From: Polaromonas sp.
Lineage (GTDB): Bacteria; Pseudomonadota; Gammaproteobacteria; Burkholderiales; Burkholderiaceae_C
Reading direction: 5' to 3'
DNA length: 64,000 nucleotides
Assembly: GCF_016185115.1 (NCBI RefSeq)
Contig: NZ_JACPOF010000004.1
Span: forward strand, 651,398 to 715,397
Part shown: positions 50,458 through 58,612 of the stretch, piece after piece
How positions within the stretch are numbered: position 1 is the stretch's first letter
How the letters are laid out: the number at the start of each line of letters is the position of its first letter
Position numbers and translations under genes: made by a program
The notes under the pieces: generated by a model
What the model was told of the DNA's origin: nothing
The model's database searches: none
Seen by the model: the letters and a program-made list of their open reading frames with translations, nothing else

Positions 50458-52588
50458 GTGGGTTCTGTTCAGGCGAAAAAAAACCGCCATCTGGGGGCGG
50501 TTGTTGTTGAGGCGGTTGCATCGGGTCGGGCGGTGGCATCCCCTGCATCTGCTCTTGCTGTTCGTGTTCCTGCATGTCGTCTTGAATCCCCTGCGTAGGT
50601 GCCGGGGTCTGCATGACTTGCATCATGGTTTGCATCACAAGCTGGTGAACCTGCTCGGGCTGCATGCCAGAGCTAACGGCGGTGATGCGCTTCGTCTCGG
50701 CTTCGTATGCCTTGATAAGCTGATCGTTCAGGCTGGACTCTTTCTCTTTTTCCAGTTGCTCGGCATGGCCTGCGGCGGCTTCGAGTGCCTTGCTCATCAT
50801 GGAGATTTGCTGCTGGTACTGCGTGAGTTGCGCCTTGAATGCTGGCGGTATTTCCTCCTGCTTTTCCTCGGCTGCGGCCTGAACCTGCGGCGGTGCCATC
50901 GCCATCAACATGCGGCTGATCTTGTCGGCTTCCGGCCAATCCTGCATCTTTGCCCACATCGGGCCGAGAATGGTCATCATCTGCGGGTTGCTACCAACGA
51001 TCTTGGTCAGGTTCTCGGCTGCTTCTTCGCGCAACGTGCTGTAAGCAGGGCCGCTCTTGACGCGCACACCATATTTGCCGCTGCTCAGGTTGATGGAGGT
51101 TTTACCGTTCACTTCCTGGTGTGGCTTTTCCTGCGTCGGGTCGATGATGATGGTGTCGTTGGAGCCGTCGAGATTGAGGATTCGGGCTGCGCGCTTGGTG
51201 TCGGTCAGACGGATCGTCATATCCACCACCACGCGGCCAAGCTGCTCAATCGAACGGCTCTGGTTGTCTGCATAGTGGAAGTTGGCGGTATCGCCTTCGC
51301 GCCTATCCTGAATCTTGGCCCTGCCTGATACAGCGTTGCTCGGTGCGCCCAGATTCGACTTGTACATGCCGATACTGGCCTGCAAGTCGTTGATGGCCTG
51401 CAAACCGCCTTGGGCGAATGCTTGAGACATCTGCGGCGGCTGCGAACGCTCGGGGCGTTGCAGCGGGTTGCCTGCGTCGTCTATGTCGTTGAACGGCAGA
51501 ATGGCCTGATTGCTGGTGTTTGCCGCCTTCCACTCGTTCTCATAACCCTCAATCGCACGGGCAGAGCCGACAAACGGCGCTTTGGGCTGCAGGGCAACCG
51601 TTTCAATCTGGCTGCTGCGCTCGTAGTTGTAAGCCTGCTGGCTGTCGCGCATCCGGCGAACCATGCCGCACAGATGGCGCTTGCCTTCAATCCACAGCTC
51701 ATAGCCAATGACAGGCACAACGCCGAGGTACTCGCTCGGGAACTCGGTTTCTTCCAGAGTTTCGGCCCCGGTCATCTTGTTCCATTTGACCGTGCGATGC
51801 TTGGCCTTGAATGTGCCGGCCACTTCCGGCTTGAATCCAACCTGCGCGGCCAACTGCCAATATTCATCCTCAGTCAGCGTCAGCATGGAGCCGTCAGGGT
51901 TACGCACCATGATGCGGTTCGACTCTGAAATCTCCACAAACTGGTGTTCGCACACGCGCACGCTGTCAGTCGTGAACCAGCCTGAGGCAGTGGTGCTTTC
52001 CCATGAGGTGGTAGAGGCCTTGGGCCACTGGCGTTCAAACGCCTTCTTGCTCATGATGGTTTCGACAAACGCATCAGTAGCGTCCGAACCGTCAGGCTCA
52101 GTGCTGTCGGCGTCCAGCAACACGGAAAGCGGGTCTTGTACCCGGATGATGCGCGGCTGCTGTTCGTTCGTGTCGTCGTCAATCACCTCGGGAATGACGC
52201 GCATCCAGCCCAGGCCAATGCGTGCGGCATGCTCCAGCGCCGTGTCGTAGGTAATCCCTGCGCGGCTCGTGTACTCGATGTTACGGACAAGCCCCTCCAG
52301 CGCCTGAGCAACCTTGACAGAGCCTTTGGCATCCGATGGTAGGCAATAGATAGAGGGTTTGTTCTGGCGGCTGTCGTTGACGATCTGCGCGATGTACTGG
52401 TTTGTCTGGTCAAACGTGAGGCATGGACGGCCTTCGCGTGCTTTCAATGCGTCGGCAGGCCACTGCTCGGGCTTGGCCGGGTTGGAGAATTTCAAGTCCT
52501 CCAGCATTTGGGCGCGGGTTTCCCTGAAAGCGTCGGCAGCGTCGTCGTAACGCTCTCTTGCGCGCTGTAGGGAGTCTTGTTGTGCCAT
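50447..52588 (-). CDS. Portal protein, P22 gp1 family
   Basis: 713 residues, a length matching P22 gp1 (725). Features are an N-terminal helix (ERYDDAADAFRETRAQMLEDL), AREGRPCLTFDQTNQYIAQIVNDSRQNKPSI, ALEHAARIGLGWMRVIPEVIDD and the wing VPVIGYELWIEGKRHLCGMVR. The Gln/Met/Pro-rich C-terminus (MQEHEQQEQMQGMPPPDP) corresponds to the barrel/disordered tail. It forms the dodecameric DNA channel of the head. It starts directly after the large-terminase stop. Confidence 0.88.
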   Translation of the reverse strand: MAQQDSLQRARERYDDAADAFRETRAQMLEDLKFSNPAKPEQWPADALKAREGRPCLTFDQTNQYIAQIVNDSRQNKPSIYCLPSDAKGSVKVAQALEGLVRNIEYTSRAGITYDTALEHAARIGLGWMRVIPEVIDDDTNEQQPRIIRVQDPLSVLLDADSTEPDGSDATDAFVETIMSKKAFERQWPKASTTSWESTTASGWFTTDSVRVCEHQFVEISESNRIMVRNPDGSMLTLTEDEYWQLAAQVGFKPEVAGTFKAKHRTVKWNKMTGAETLEETEFPSEYLGVVPVIGYELWIEGKRHLCGMVRRMRDSQQAYNYERSSQIETVALQPKAPFVGSARAIEGYENEWKAANTSNQAILPFNDIDDAGNPLQRPERSQPPQMSQAFAQGGLQAINDLQASIGMYKSNLGAPSNAVSGRAKIQDRREGDTANFHYADNQSRSIEQLGRVVVDMTIRLTDTKRAARILNLDGSNDTIIIDPTQEKPHQEVNGKTSINLSSGKYGVRVKSGPAYSTLREEAAENLTKIVGSNPQMMTILGPMWAKMQDWPEADKISRMLMAMAPPQVQAAAEEKQEEIPPAFKAQLTQYQQQISMMSKALEAAAGHAEQLEKEKESSLNDQLIKAYEAETKRITAVSSGMQPEQVHQLVMQTMMQVMQTPAPTQGIQDDMQEHEQQEQMQGMPPPDPMQPPQQQPPPDGGFFSPEQNPQPA

Positions 52589-53920
52589 TTATGCAGCCAT
52601 CCAGTTTTGTGGGGCGGTGTAGGTTGTTTTCGGGATCTTCTTTTCTGCCTTGGTCATGCCGGGAAACAACTCGGCAAGAACCCATATCCATGCGTCTGCA
52701 CGGTTCGGGCTTTTGTCGCCCATGTAGCCAGTTGTCGAGAACGCGACCAGCTCGTCCTCAAGGTCTGGGAAGTCACCCACATGGCAAACTTTTCCGTTTT
52801 CATACAGTGCGCTGAAAGGCTCAGCCCTGACATGCTTGCCGCGTGCGGCGCTCACGGCCTTGTAAGGTGTGCGAGGTCTGGCGGTCTGGATAGTGCTTTT
52901 GACCATCGCCCCGCCGTAGTTCTGCTCACCGACAATCACATCAGCTTCGTGTCGGTCAAAAGCACTTGTCGCCACCCGGCCCCATGTCGCAGGGCCAGCC
53001 TTGACCGTGCAATCCTCTAGCAAGTAGGCTTTTCCGTCAGTGCCCAGCGCGCCTACACATATGCCGATGGCGTCGTTGTCTGCGTTGTCGGCATCATCAG
53101 AGCCGGATGGGTCAACACCCACCACCACGCGCACAAACTCAGGCAGCACGCCATCAGTGACGCGCCATTTATCAATGAACTCGTCCGAGAACAGCGCATT
53201 GGCCGTTGCGTCGGCAAACTCGCCTTTGAGAAACCGCTTTTGCAGCCTGGCGCTCAGGTTTCGCAGCGTGTCCAGATAACCCGCGCTCACGTTCTCCGCG
53301 TTGTCCTGCGGGTTGATCTGGAAATGCGCGTAATCTGCCGGGTTGTGCAGCGGCTTTTTGGTGTCCGGGTCGCGCTTCTCTACAAACAACCGGTACGTCC
53401 AATGCACCTTTGATGGCGGGTTGCAGTCGTAATACATGCGCGGCTTGAGCGGCGTGGGCGGTTTGCCTTCAATCACCTGGTTAACCTGCTGGGCTAACCG
53501 CGTGACTGCTATATCTCTTGAACCCTGTGGTATCTGGCTGGATTCGTTCAAGTAGATCGTGACGAACTCCATACCCAAAATTTTCTCGGTGCGCTCCTTA
53601 TCATCCAGTCCGGCAAACCAGATTTGCGCGCCGTTCTCAAACTCTGCGAACCAGTCGGTCTTGCTCAGCGTGTACTTGACGCCGGGAAAGGCCAGCTCCA
53701 TCACCTTGGGAAAGGTGTCCATCACCACCGATGCTTTGATGGCGTTGAACCTGAACCTCAGGATGGCGTGACGGCTTTTCGGGGCCTTGAGCGCTCTCAT
53801 GCACACGTTGCGGACAAGCAGGAAGGTTTTCCCCGACCTTGAACCACCAAACAACATGACATGCGTAGCTGTCCCGGCCAGCACTTCCTGTGCAGCCGCC
53901 TGACGGTCTGTGAGCTTCAA
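52589..53920 (-). CDS. Terminase large subunit
   Basis: 443 residues. Walker A GGSRSGKT is at 25-32, a Walker B-like TIYLNE at 121-126 with catalytic Glu126, and the C-terminal RNase H-like nuclease starts with VVVGVDPSGSDD (Asp270). LYENGKVCHVGDFPDLEDEL and RADAWIWVLAELF near the end are typical of this terminase class. It translocates DNA into the procapsid and cuts concatemers. It overlaps the small-subunit-like gene by 4 bp (ATGA) and abuts the portal gene. Confidence 0.92.
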   Translation of the reverse strand: MKLTDRQAAAQEVLAGTATHVMLFGGSRSGKTFLLVRNVCMRALKAPKSRHAILRFRFNAIKASVVMDTFPKVMELAFPGVKYTLSKTDWFAEFENGAQIWFAGLDDKERTEKILGMEFVTIYLNESSQIPQGSRDIAVTRLAQQVNQVIEGKPPTPLKPRMYYDCNPPSKVHWTYRLFVEKRDPDTKKPLHNPADYAHFQINPQDNAENVSAGYLDTLRNLSARLQKRFLKGEFADATANALFSDEFIDKWRVTDGVLPEFVRVVVGVDPSGSDDADNADNDAIGICVGALGTDGKAYLLEDCTVKAGPATWGRVATSAFDRHEADVIVGEQNYGGAMVKSTIQTARPRTPYKAVSAARGKHVRAEPFSALYENGKVCHVGDFPDLEDELVAFSTTGYMGDKSPNRADAWIWVLAELFPGMTKAEKKIPKTTYTAPQNWMAA

Positions 53921-54222
53921 AGCCGTTCGTCTGTCGCGCTTGCGGCAATAACGACAGGGCCACCACCTTCACCTGTGATCTGGAGTGGCAGGACTTTGCC
54001 CAGCAAGCCAGCGAAGGCTTTGACATCCGATGAGGCGACCAACTTTAAATAGCCAGTCAAACCACCTTGCCCATTACCGTCATAGCCAACAGCCACCGCC
54101 GCGGCCAGGATCGCATCCTTGAGAACTGCTGTCGTTTTATTCGGTACGCCAGCCTTGCGGCCTTTCCCTGCATTGGGCGGCAGCTTCTTTTCAGCAGACT
54201 CCTGTACTTTGGTGGATTTCAT
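53917..54222 (-). CDS. Terminase small subunit-like packaging protein
   Basis: 101 residues. A basic N-terminus (GKGRKAGVPNKTTAVLKDAI) precedes helical sequence and AFAGLLGKVLPLQITGEGG. This layout recurs in small proteins placed immediately before large terminases in betaproteobacterial phages, where they serve as the DNA-recognition subunit or a packaging accessory. It overlaps the large-subunit gene by 4 bp. The packaging (pac) site might be here, as in P22, but is not identifiable by eye. Confidence 0.68.
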   Translation of the reverse strand: MKSTKVQESAEKKLPPNAGKGRKAGVPNKTTAVLKDAILAAAVAVGYDGNGQGGLTGYLKLVASSDVKAFAGLLGKVLPLQITGEGGGPVVIAASATDERL

Positions 54223-54449
54223 AGGTTAAACCCCGCGACGGGTCCAGTTGTGCGCAACATGCGGAAGATCGCCGCAAGACGAGAGCGCTTAGGATTTACC
54301 AAACGGCAGCGCTGACCTGTTCACCCCCTCCGTGATGACCGTGGGGTAGCGGCAAGGAGCGCGCTCACGTTGCGCCAGGGTTGTAAAAAGCCACCGGGCC
54401 GATGGTCAGCGCGGGGGACTAAGGCTGGTGTGGTGCCAACCAAGGAGAA
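54223..54449. other. Intergenic region upstream of terminase genes
   Basis: This 227-bp stretch separates the 71-residue gene and the terminase small gene. It is GC-rich with several short dyads and has no convincing reading frame on either strand. A possible 10-codon frame with a GTG start and GGAGGGG before it lies around 54303-54335 (-), too short to call. Packaging or transcript-processing signals could be here. Confidence 0.3.
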
Positions 54450-54665
54450 CTAGTGGCACATTCTCAATGTGCCGGCTTCGGATGGGTAGAACTCACCCCT
54501 TTGAATCTGCTTGCTGTCCACGCCGGCTTGCAACACGCCACCAGCAGCGCACAAGGCCACAAGCTCAATTTCGTCTAGGTCAAGGCATTGATCCTCACAC
54601 TCCGCATCTAGACGGTCCCAATACTTTTGACCCAGCAAATGTGGATTTCCAACAGGATTTGCCAT
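54450..54665 (-). CDS. Small phage protein, unknown
   Basis: 71 residues from the ATG at 54665, with a strong AAGGAGG five bases upstream. Acidic and Leu-rich (ANPVGNPHLLGQKYWDRLDAE, LDLDEIELVALCAAGGVLQ), without membrane segments. It is the first gene after the late terminator and precedes the packaging genes, so it is a late gene. The family is not recognised. Confidence 0.6.
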   Translation of the reverse strand: MANPVGNPHLLGQKYWDRLDAECEDQCLDLDEIELVALCAAGGVLQAGVDSKQIQRGEFYPSEAGTLRMCH

Positions 54666-54779
54666 TGCGCCTCCTTGCGGCTCGGGTTAAAGGGGCGGGA
54701 ACACGTCCGCTATCGAGGTTGTAGCCTGTGTTCAGCGAACGGCGGCGCATGATGAACGGCGAGACGGTTGCCCACACGC

Positions 54780-54814
54780 GAAAAAGCCGCCTGAACATTG
54801 CTGCTCGGCGGCTT
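54780..54814 (-). terminator. Terminator upstream of late genes (tR'-like)
   Basis: AAGCCGCC (54784-54791) pairs with GGCGGCTT (54807-54814), loop 15 nt. On the minus strand the stem is followed by TTTTT (54785-54781). It lies between the candidate late promoter and the first late gene, the position where lambdoid phages keep a terminator that an antiterminator overrides. Confidence 0.78.
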
Positions 54815-54933
54815 GAATTGAATTTGATGCCTTGGGCGACCAGACCAAGTTCCGCGTCTACGGACCGGATGAATTTCCCGCCTAGAACGGGCTCTTTACG
54901 TCAATCTGCCGTGCCCTGAGTCGTGGGCGTTCA

Positions 54934-55035
54934 TCAAAACGGCTGCTGACTGTCACTGGCCAGTGCGCTACCGAGAGACTTGATGAGTTCCCTGCCAGGT
55001 TCCCAATTCAAGCAGTGCTCGCTGCCAATCAGCAT
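54934..55035 (-). CDS. Possible 33-residue leader peptide
   Basis: A frame from the ATG at 55035 to TGA at 54934 reads MLIGSEHCLNWEPGRELIKS and 13 more residues, with coding-like amino acid use. No ribosome-binding site is visible, and the next ATG overlaps the stop (TGATGA) with only 12 codons. It could be a gene remnant in the leader of the late transcript. Apart from this frame, the promoter and the terminator, I see nothing else in 54666-55135. Confidence 0.25.
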   Translation of the reverse strand: MLIGSEHCLNWEPGRELIKSLGSALASDSQQPF

Positions 55036-55078
55036 GCGTTTTGATAAATTTTAGAGGCACCTCTGCCGTCCGATGTGT

Positions 55079-55135
55079 AGGGTAAGTTTTCAAAAGTGCG
55101 GTGTCAATCCCTATAGTGTTCAAATTCAACACTAT
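55079..55135 (-). promoter_or_regulatory. Candidate late promoter and adjoining perfect dyad
   Basis: On the minus strand, TTGACA (55107-55102) is followed 17 bp later by TACCCT (55084-55079), a full -35 with a weak -10, suggesting dependence on an activator. Just upstream is a perfect 8-bp dyad ATAGTGTT/AACACTAT (55113-55120, 55128-55135) with a 7-bp centre, abutting the stop of the 126-residue gene. The dyad may be an operator for that protein or a transcript hairpin. Confidence 0.4.
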
Positions 55136-55516
55136 TCACATCACACCAGCAGTCATCAGCCTGCGAGTCAGCATGTTGCGCGCTTCCATAATGACGATTG
55201 CGCGTTCTTCTTTGTCCTTTGGTAGCAGTGGACTAAGCCACACACTACGCCCGGTGTAGCAATTCCGGGCTTCCATATAAATGGCGGCACGATGCGGGTT
55301 TTCCATTTCGCCAACATGAAAATCGACGGCCTTCATCAGGTATCCGTCAATCTCGGACTCCCTGACCTCATCTTCGGTTAACCAATGACGTGAACTGCGC
55401 GCCATTCTGAACATGGGGTCTGCCCCTGCCTGCCTAACTATAGTGAAGTGTTTGCAGTGGTGGTGCCACCTTGAAAGTATGTCGTCCAATATGGCTTTTG
55501 AGTCGTTGAACATCAC
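55136..55516 (-). CDS. Phage late-region regulator candidate
   Basis: 126 residues. ILDDILSRWHHHCKHFTIV, DPMFRMARSSRHWLTEDEV and DFHVGEMENPHRAAIYMEARN, then SPLLPKDKEERAIVIMEARN, recur in small proteins at the end of early operons of betaproteobacterial phages. Position (last early gene, directly before a promoter and terminator leading into packaging genes) is that of an antiterminator Q or a late activator. No zinc fingers of the lambda Q type are evident. Regulation is inferred from location. Confidence 0.55.
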   Translation of the reverse strand: MMFNDSKAILDDILSRWHHHCKHFTIVRQAGADPMFRMARSSRHWLTEDEVRESEIDGYLMKAVDFHVGEMENPHRAAIYMEARNCYTGRSVWLSPLLPKDKEERAIVIMEARNMLTRRLMTAGVM

Positions 55517-55532
55517 TATTGGCTCCCTTTGG

Positions 55533-55760
55533 TTAATCTGGCATTGGCGCGTTTTCGGGGACTTCCACGGCCATATAAACGGCAGCGTACTTGTACGGTC
55601 CCGCCTTGGCCTTGATGTAGCGGTCTATGTAAACATCTGGCATCTTTTTTAGTGATGTATTGATGTTTGCGTGGCCCAGGTGAAGAACCTTTGTTATGGC
55701 GGCGACGGTCAGACCATCAGGCGCAGCCTTCAAGGTTTCACGCACTTTCTTGATGCTCAT
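55533..55760 (-). CDS. Small phage winged-helix-like protein
   Basis: 75 residues. VRETLKAAPDGLTVAAITKVLHLGHANINTS reads as a helix-turn-helix of winged type (TVAAITKVL then NINTSLKKM), and a strand-rich end follows (YIDRYIKAKAGPYKYAAVYM). It probably binds DNA. It sits 16 bp upstream of the late-regulator candidate in the early operon. The start overlaps a 14-codon frame (ATGA at 55757-55760). Confidence 0.58.
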   Translation of the reverse strand: MSIKKVRETLKAAPDGLTVAAITKVLHLGHANINTSLKKMPDVYIDRYIKAKAGPYKYAAVYMAVEVPENAPMPD

Positions 55761-55814
55761 CTGATCTTGTCCTGCTGTTCGGCGTTGAGTGTGGGGGTCA
55801 TGGGTTCATCAACC

Positions 55815-55913
55815 TTACAAATTGCGGGTGGTTGCGGCAGATCCAAAAGCACCATCTCTATAAATAGTGATCCCCACCTTTTTCGCCATCCGTTCAATCA
55901 GTTCTTTGTCCAT
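55815..55913 (-). CDS. Possible 32-residue phage protein
   Basis: A frame from the ATG at 55913 to TAA encodes MDKELIERMAKKVGITIYRD and 12 further residues. AAGGAA lies six bases before the start. Similar MxKELIERLAK starts open longer phage proteins, so this may be a truncated member. A 14-codon frame (55757-55801, -) after it couples to the next gene. It fills the otherwise empty gap between two early genes. Confidence 0.45.
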   Translation of the reverse strand: MDKELIERMAKKVGITIYRDGAFGSAATTRNL

Positions 55914-55950
55914 GCCGTTCCTTCTGCCCCCTTATGGGGGGATTGGTTGG

Positions 55951-56307
55951 TTAAAGCTCGATGCGCTCGCCAAGTGATTGCAGGCGGTACAGGGTCGTGC
56001 TGGCCTGCGTTGTCAGGTTGTCCAGCTTGCGGCCAAGGTCGGTTGAACAGACTGGATTTGCACCCTTCAATGCGCCGGTAGTTTCTGGTTCGGCGCGGGT
56101 CACGGACTGGACGCGCTCGATCAGGCGGGAAGAAACAAACGACAGCTTTTCCAGAGTTGATGCAAGGCGGTCAACTTCGCGGCTGACTTCGGACTGCTTG
56201 ATTTTCCCTATTGCAGACATGGCCGCACCCTCCATGCCCACATTGCCACATCCCTTTTGAGGCTCGTTCTGTGCGTAAGCTGTTTTTGCTGCGTAATCTC
56301 GATCCAT
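55951..56307 (-). CDS. Hypothetical phage protein, helical
   Basis: 118 residues from the ATG at 56307, preceded by GGAGATAGAG. Basic and helical, with heptad-like stretches (SEVSREVDRLASTLEKLSFVSSRLIERVQSV, DNLTTQASTTLYRLQSLGERIEL). A coiled-coil dimer is likely. Two cysteines (residues 20 and 87) are present without a clear metal motif. It lies between ninB-like and the small winged-helix gene in the early operon. Not recognised. Confidence 0.55.
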   Translation of the reverse strand: MDRDYAAKTAYAQNEPQKGCGNVGMEGAAMSAIGKIKQSEVSREVDRLASTLEKLSFVSSRLIERVQSVTRAEPETTGALKGANPVCSTDLGRKLDNLTTQASTTLYRLQSLGERIEL

Positions 56308-56374
56308 CTCTATCTCCTATTTCGCGCTGAAGGTAAGGTGCAGCGCATTCACCTTTGGGGTGTAGCTTTTTTTG

Positions 56375-56815
56375 CTACGTTTGAAGCTCTTTCTGCTTCG
56401 GTTCTGACCAAACGACGCCACGATCAGCGCCGAATGCGTACAGGTATTCAATGAACTGCGCGGCCTCGGCAACGTAGAAGTCCTTGGTCTGAATGCCCAG
56501 CTGCACCACGCGCTCAAAATCAAGGCTGGGTAATACCCTGCCGTCATGGTGAATCGGTGTTCCTGCATCGCGCATGACCTTTGCGAATGCGTCAACCAGC
56601 AGGCGCTTCCAGTCGTCAAGTTCGCGCTTTTCATTCATGAAGGTGCATTGCTTGGAGATGTCACCCATCATGGCGTGGTACTTTTCTTCCTGAATGCGCT
56701 TTTTGGTCGGTTGGCTGAAAGTTGCCATCCAGCCATCGGGCGCGTCATTCCGGGCAAACTTCGCGGCGTTTTCGCGTGCGGTTTCGTGAACCAGCATGAA
56801 AGTGCGCTTGCTCAT
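56375..56815 (-). CDS. ninB: NinB-like recombination protein
   Basis: 146 residues. TFMLVHETARENAAKFARNDAPDGW, KYHAMMGDISKQCTFMNEKRELDDWKRLLVDAF and FIEYLYAFGADRGVVWSE follow the NinB (Orf) family pattern. NinB/Orf binds single-stranded DNA and assists recombination in place of RecFOR in phage lambda. Lengths agree (146 in lambda Orf). It is adjacent to a YbcO-like nuclease gene, a common pairing in lambdoid nin regions. RBS AGGAAAG precedes the start. Confidence 0.82.
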   Translation of the reverse strand: MSKRTFMLVHETARENAAKFARNDAPDGWMATFSQPTKKRIQEEKYHAMMGDISKQCTFMNEKRELDDWKRLLVDAFAKVMRDAGTPIHHDGRVLPSLDFERVVQLGIQTKDFYVAEAAQFIEYLYAFGADRGVVWSEPKQKELQT

Positions 56816-56830
56816 GCTTTCCTCCAGTGA

Positions 56831-57151
56831 TTAATGCAGAGAAACAGGCACGGTGGCAGGCCACAAGCCACGACTGACCAACTCATGCACAGTTTTGGCG
56901 TGGCAGGCGTCCCACATCTGCTCACGCTCATTGCGCGACATCCATGCCCCCTGATCTAGCTCGTAATGGCACAAGTGGCATAGGCTGGCGACAAATACAT
57001 CAGACGCCTTGATGCTGCGTCCCTTGCCGTGCTTGGCCTGATTCGAGTGCGCTGCGCATACCGTGCCGTCATCGCGTCCGCAATTCGTGCAGGCGATGGC
57101 GCGACAGGCTTTGAGCAGCGCAGGGCTTCGGATGTAGGGGAACTTGGTCAT
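56831..57151 (-). CDS. YbcO-like (DUF1364) nuclease candidate
   Basis: 106 residues from the ATG at 57151 (MTKFPYIRSPALLKACRAI), overlapping the VRR-NUC-like stop (ATGA at 57148-57151). Cysteines and histidines are arranged as CTNCGRDDGTVCAAHSNQAKHGKG and SLCHLCHYELDQGAWMS, the zinc-binding HNH-like pattern of the DUF1364/YbcO family. YbcO-type proteins from lambdoid prophages are DNases. It would help process recombination or replication intermediates. Confidence 0.72.
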   Translation of the reverse strand: MTKFPYIRSPALLKACRAIACTNCGRDDGTVCAAHSNQAKHGKGRSIKASDVFVASLCHLCHYELDQGAWMSRNEREQMWDACHAKTVHELVSRGLWPATVPVSLH

Positions 57152-57435
57152 CCAGCCTCCAGCACACGCAACATGCGAAGGGCGCACTCTGCGCTGTCCA
57201 CAACAGCCAGTGGATAACCTGCCCATTTCTTGAAAAACCTTTCCTGCGCGGGTGTGGGTTTTTGCGCAGACTTCGGTTTTTGGCCGTCTTTGCACTCCAT
57301 CATCATCCAGCGGCCAGATATGCCGATAAGCAGATCCACAGGCTTTCCAATGACCTCGACAGTCGCTCCAGCAGCTTGCAGGGCGCTCACGATCTGCGCT
57401 TGGTTTGCGTCAACACGTAGGGCGTAGCGGGTCAT
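57148..57435 (-). CDS. VRR-NUC-like nuclease domain protein
   Basis: 95 residues from the ATG at 57435 (MTRYALRVDANQAQIVSAL). The pattern PVDLLIGISGRWMMMECKDG, KPTPAQERFFKKWAG fits the PD-(D/E)XK fold of the stand-alone VRR-NUC family (D, then E-x-K, then Q of motif IV). Phage members are thought to act in DNA repair or Holliday-junction processing. It starts 2 bp after the preceding stop and overlaps the YbcO-like gene. Confidence 0.7.
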   Translation of the reverse strand: MTRYALRVDANQAQIVSALQAAGATVEVIGKPVDLLIGISGRWMMMECKDGQKPKSAQKPTPAQERFFKKWAGYPLAVVDSAECALRMLRVLEAG

Positions 57436-57436
57436 G

Positions 57437-57646
57437 CTATTGAGCCTTTCGGGAAAGCTCCCGCTCACACCTAACTGCTGCACGGCGTTGCATTTCCTTC
57501 ATCCGTTCATCAGCCTTGAGAATGTCTCTGGCACGCTTTTCATCTGCAGCAATCTTCAAAGCGACGAATTCATGGCTACGGAGGACGCATGACGCCAGAG
57601 CCTGACAAACGCCAAGCTGGTCGCATCGGTCTTTGCACTTGTTCAT
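57437..57646 (-). CDS. Small cysteine-containing phage protein
   Basis: 69 residues from the ATG at 57646, overlapping the upstream stop as ATGA; the frame open to 57838 is a shadow there. N-terminal MNKCKDRCDQLGVCQALASC has four cysteines in a 17-residue span, probably a zinc knuckle. The rest is a charged helix (DEKRARDILKADERMKEMQRR). It may bind nucleic acid. Not recognised. Confidence 0.55.
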   Translation of the reverse strand: MNKCKDRCDQLGVCQALASCVLRSHEFVALKIAADEKRARDILKADERMKEMQRRAAVRCERELSRKAQ

Positions 57647-57789
57647 CCCACCCTCGCAAAAAACAGCAAGCACTTGCGCTCGACTACTGGCGAGAAATGC
57701 TCCCAGGCCAGCGCTTTTGCGCAGCCTGTGAAGCCCTCCACCGTCCGGGCTTGGCGGTGCTTTGTTTGGTTTTGGCAGTCTTTGCACAT
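57643..57789 (-). CDS. Small phage protein with Cys pair
   Basis: 48 residues from the ATG at 57789, which overlaps the preceding stop by one base (TGATG). MCKDCQNQTKHRQARTVEGF starts with a C-x-x-C pair. Two further cysteines are at residues 23 and 40. It overlaps the next gene by 4 bp. The length and overlaps fit a real but unassigned early gene. It is the middle of a run of four genes joined by overlaps. Confidence 0.5.
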   Translation of the reverse strand: MCKDCQNQTKHRQARTVEGFTGCAKALAWEHFSPVVERKCLLFFARVG

Positions 57790-58010
57790 CACCGGACAGC
57801 CTCGTAAACCTGCGATCCGTGCTTGTTGCGCTGGACAATCTTGTTGCACTTACGCAGGCCGTTCAACACCGACAAACATTCATCAGAAGTCGGCCAGCAT
57901 GTGATCCAGCGGAATTGTGAGAGGGTCAGCGGCCCATGCTCCAGCAGCTTCACGGCGGCGTGTTCGCGGGTAATGGTTGCGGCCAGTGCCGTGTCTTGGG
58001 CGGTGATCAT
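57789..58010 (-). CDS. Small winged-helix-like phage protein
   Basis: 73 residues. REHAAVKLLEHGPLTLSQFRWITCWPTSDECLSVLNGL and IVQRNKHGSQVYEAVR resemble a winged helix-turn-helix (helix, turn, recognition helix, wing). It overlaps the preceding gene by 4 bp (ATGA). A DNA-binding role in early regulation or replication is possible. Confidence 0.58.
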   Translation of the reverse strand: MITAQDTALAATITREHAAVKLLEHGPLTLSQFRWITCWPTSDECLSVLNGLRKCNKIVQRNKHGSQVYEAVR

Positions 58011-58612
58011 GCCGCCCTCCGCTGCTCTGCGATCTGCACAAGCTGATCAAGTGGAATTGGCGCAGGAAGGTGCTGAATCGTGGCCGTAGGACGCGGCAAC
58101 CCTGGCACAAGCGACTCAGCATGGTCATACGTCAGCCGGCCTTTGGACACCGCCTCAGACAATGCAGCCGCGTGCCCGTTCTTGTCCCAGCCAAGCGAAG
58201 GCGTCCACACCACAGCGCGGCCTTCGTCGCGTGCCTCTCCGATCATTCGGGTGTAAGCCTCTTTGAAAGCCATGCGCGCCGCAACTTTGTCGCCCTCAGC
58301 CAGCAGCGGCAAAGCAATCCCAAATGCACGGCACATTTCGTCCGTCCACACCACTGACTGCGATTCGTCAAACGGCATCTGTGCCCATGCCTCCTCGACT
58401 CCGGGCCTGCCGTCATCCAGTCGGGCCACCACATCCTGAATCGTCAGCATGCCTTTGACCTCGCGGCGGCAGCGTGCAAGCGCCTTCAAAACCGCAGGCT
58501 CAGGGTAAGCAGCCAGATCGTTGACAAACATGCGCGCAGCGCCCTCGCTGAAAACGCGGCCACACAGCTCCGCAGTCACTGCGACGGCTTGAATGAGTTC
58601 AATGCTGGGCAT
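58007..58612 (-). CDS. Phage replication-region protein, possible helicase loader
   Basis: 201 residues from the ATG at 58612 (MPSIELIQAVAVTAELCGRV), overlapping the initiator stop by 14 bp; the frame open to 58756 is antisense-like before that. AARMFVNDLAAYPEPAVLKALARCRREVKGMLTIQDVVARL is followed by a charged mid-part. Similar proteins follow the replication initiator in several betaproteobacterial phages, where lambda P-like helicase loaders lie. No ATPase motif is present, so loading is only inferred from position. Confidence 0.55.
   Translation of the reverse strand: MPSIELIQAVAVTAELCGRVFSEGAARMFVNDLAAYPEPAVLKALARCRREVKGMLTIQDVVARLDDGRPGVEEAWAQMPFDESQSVVWTDEMCRAFGIALPLLAEGDKVAARMAFKEAYTRMIGEARDEGRAVVWTPSLGWDKNGHAAALSEAVSKGRLTYDHAESLVPGLPRPTATIQHLPAPIPLDQLVQIAEQRRAA

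Noticed and set aside
50231..51328. 365-codon plus-strand frame across the portal gene
   Set aside because: Shadow of the P22-type portal and scaffold genes; Leu/His/Arg-rich without recognisable features.
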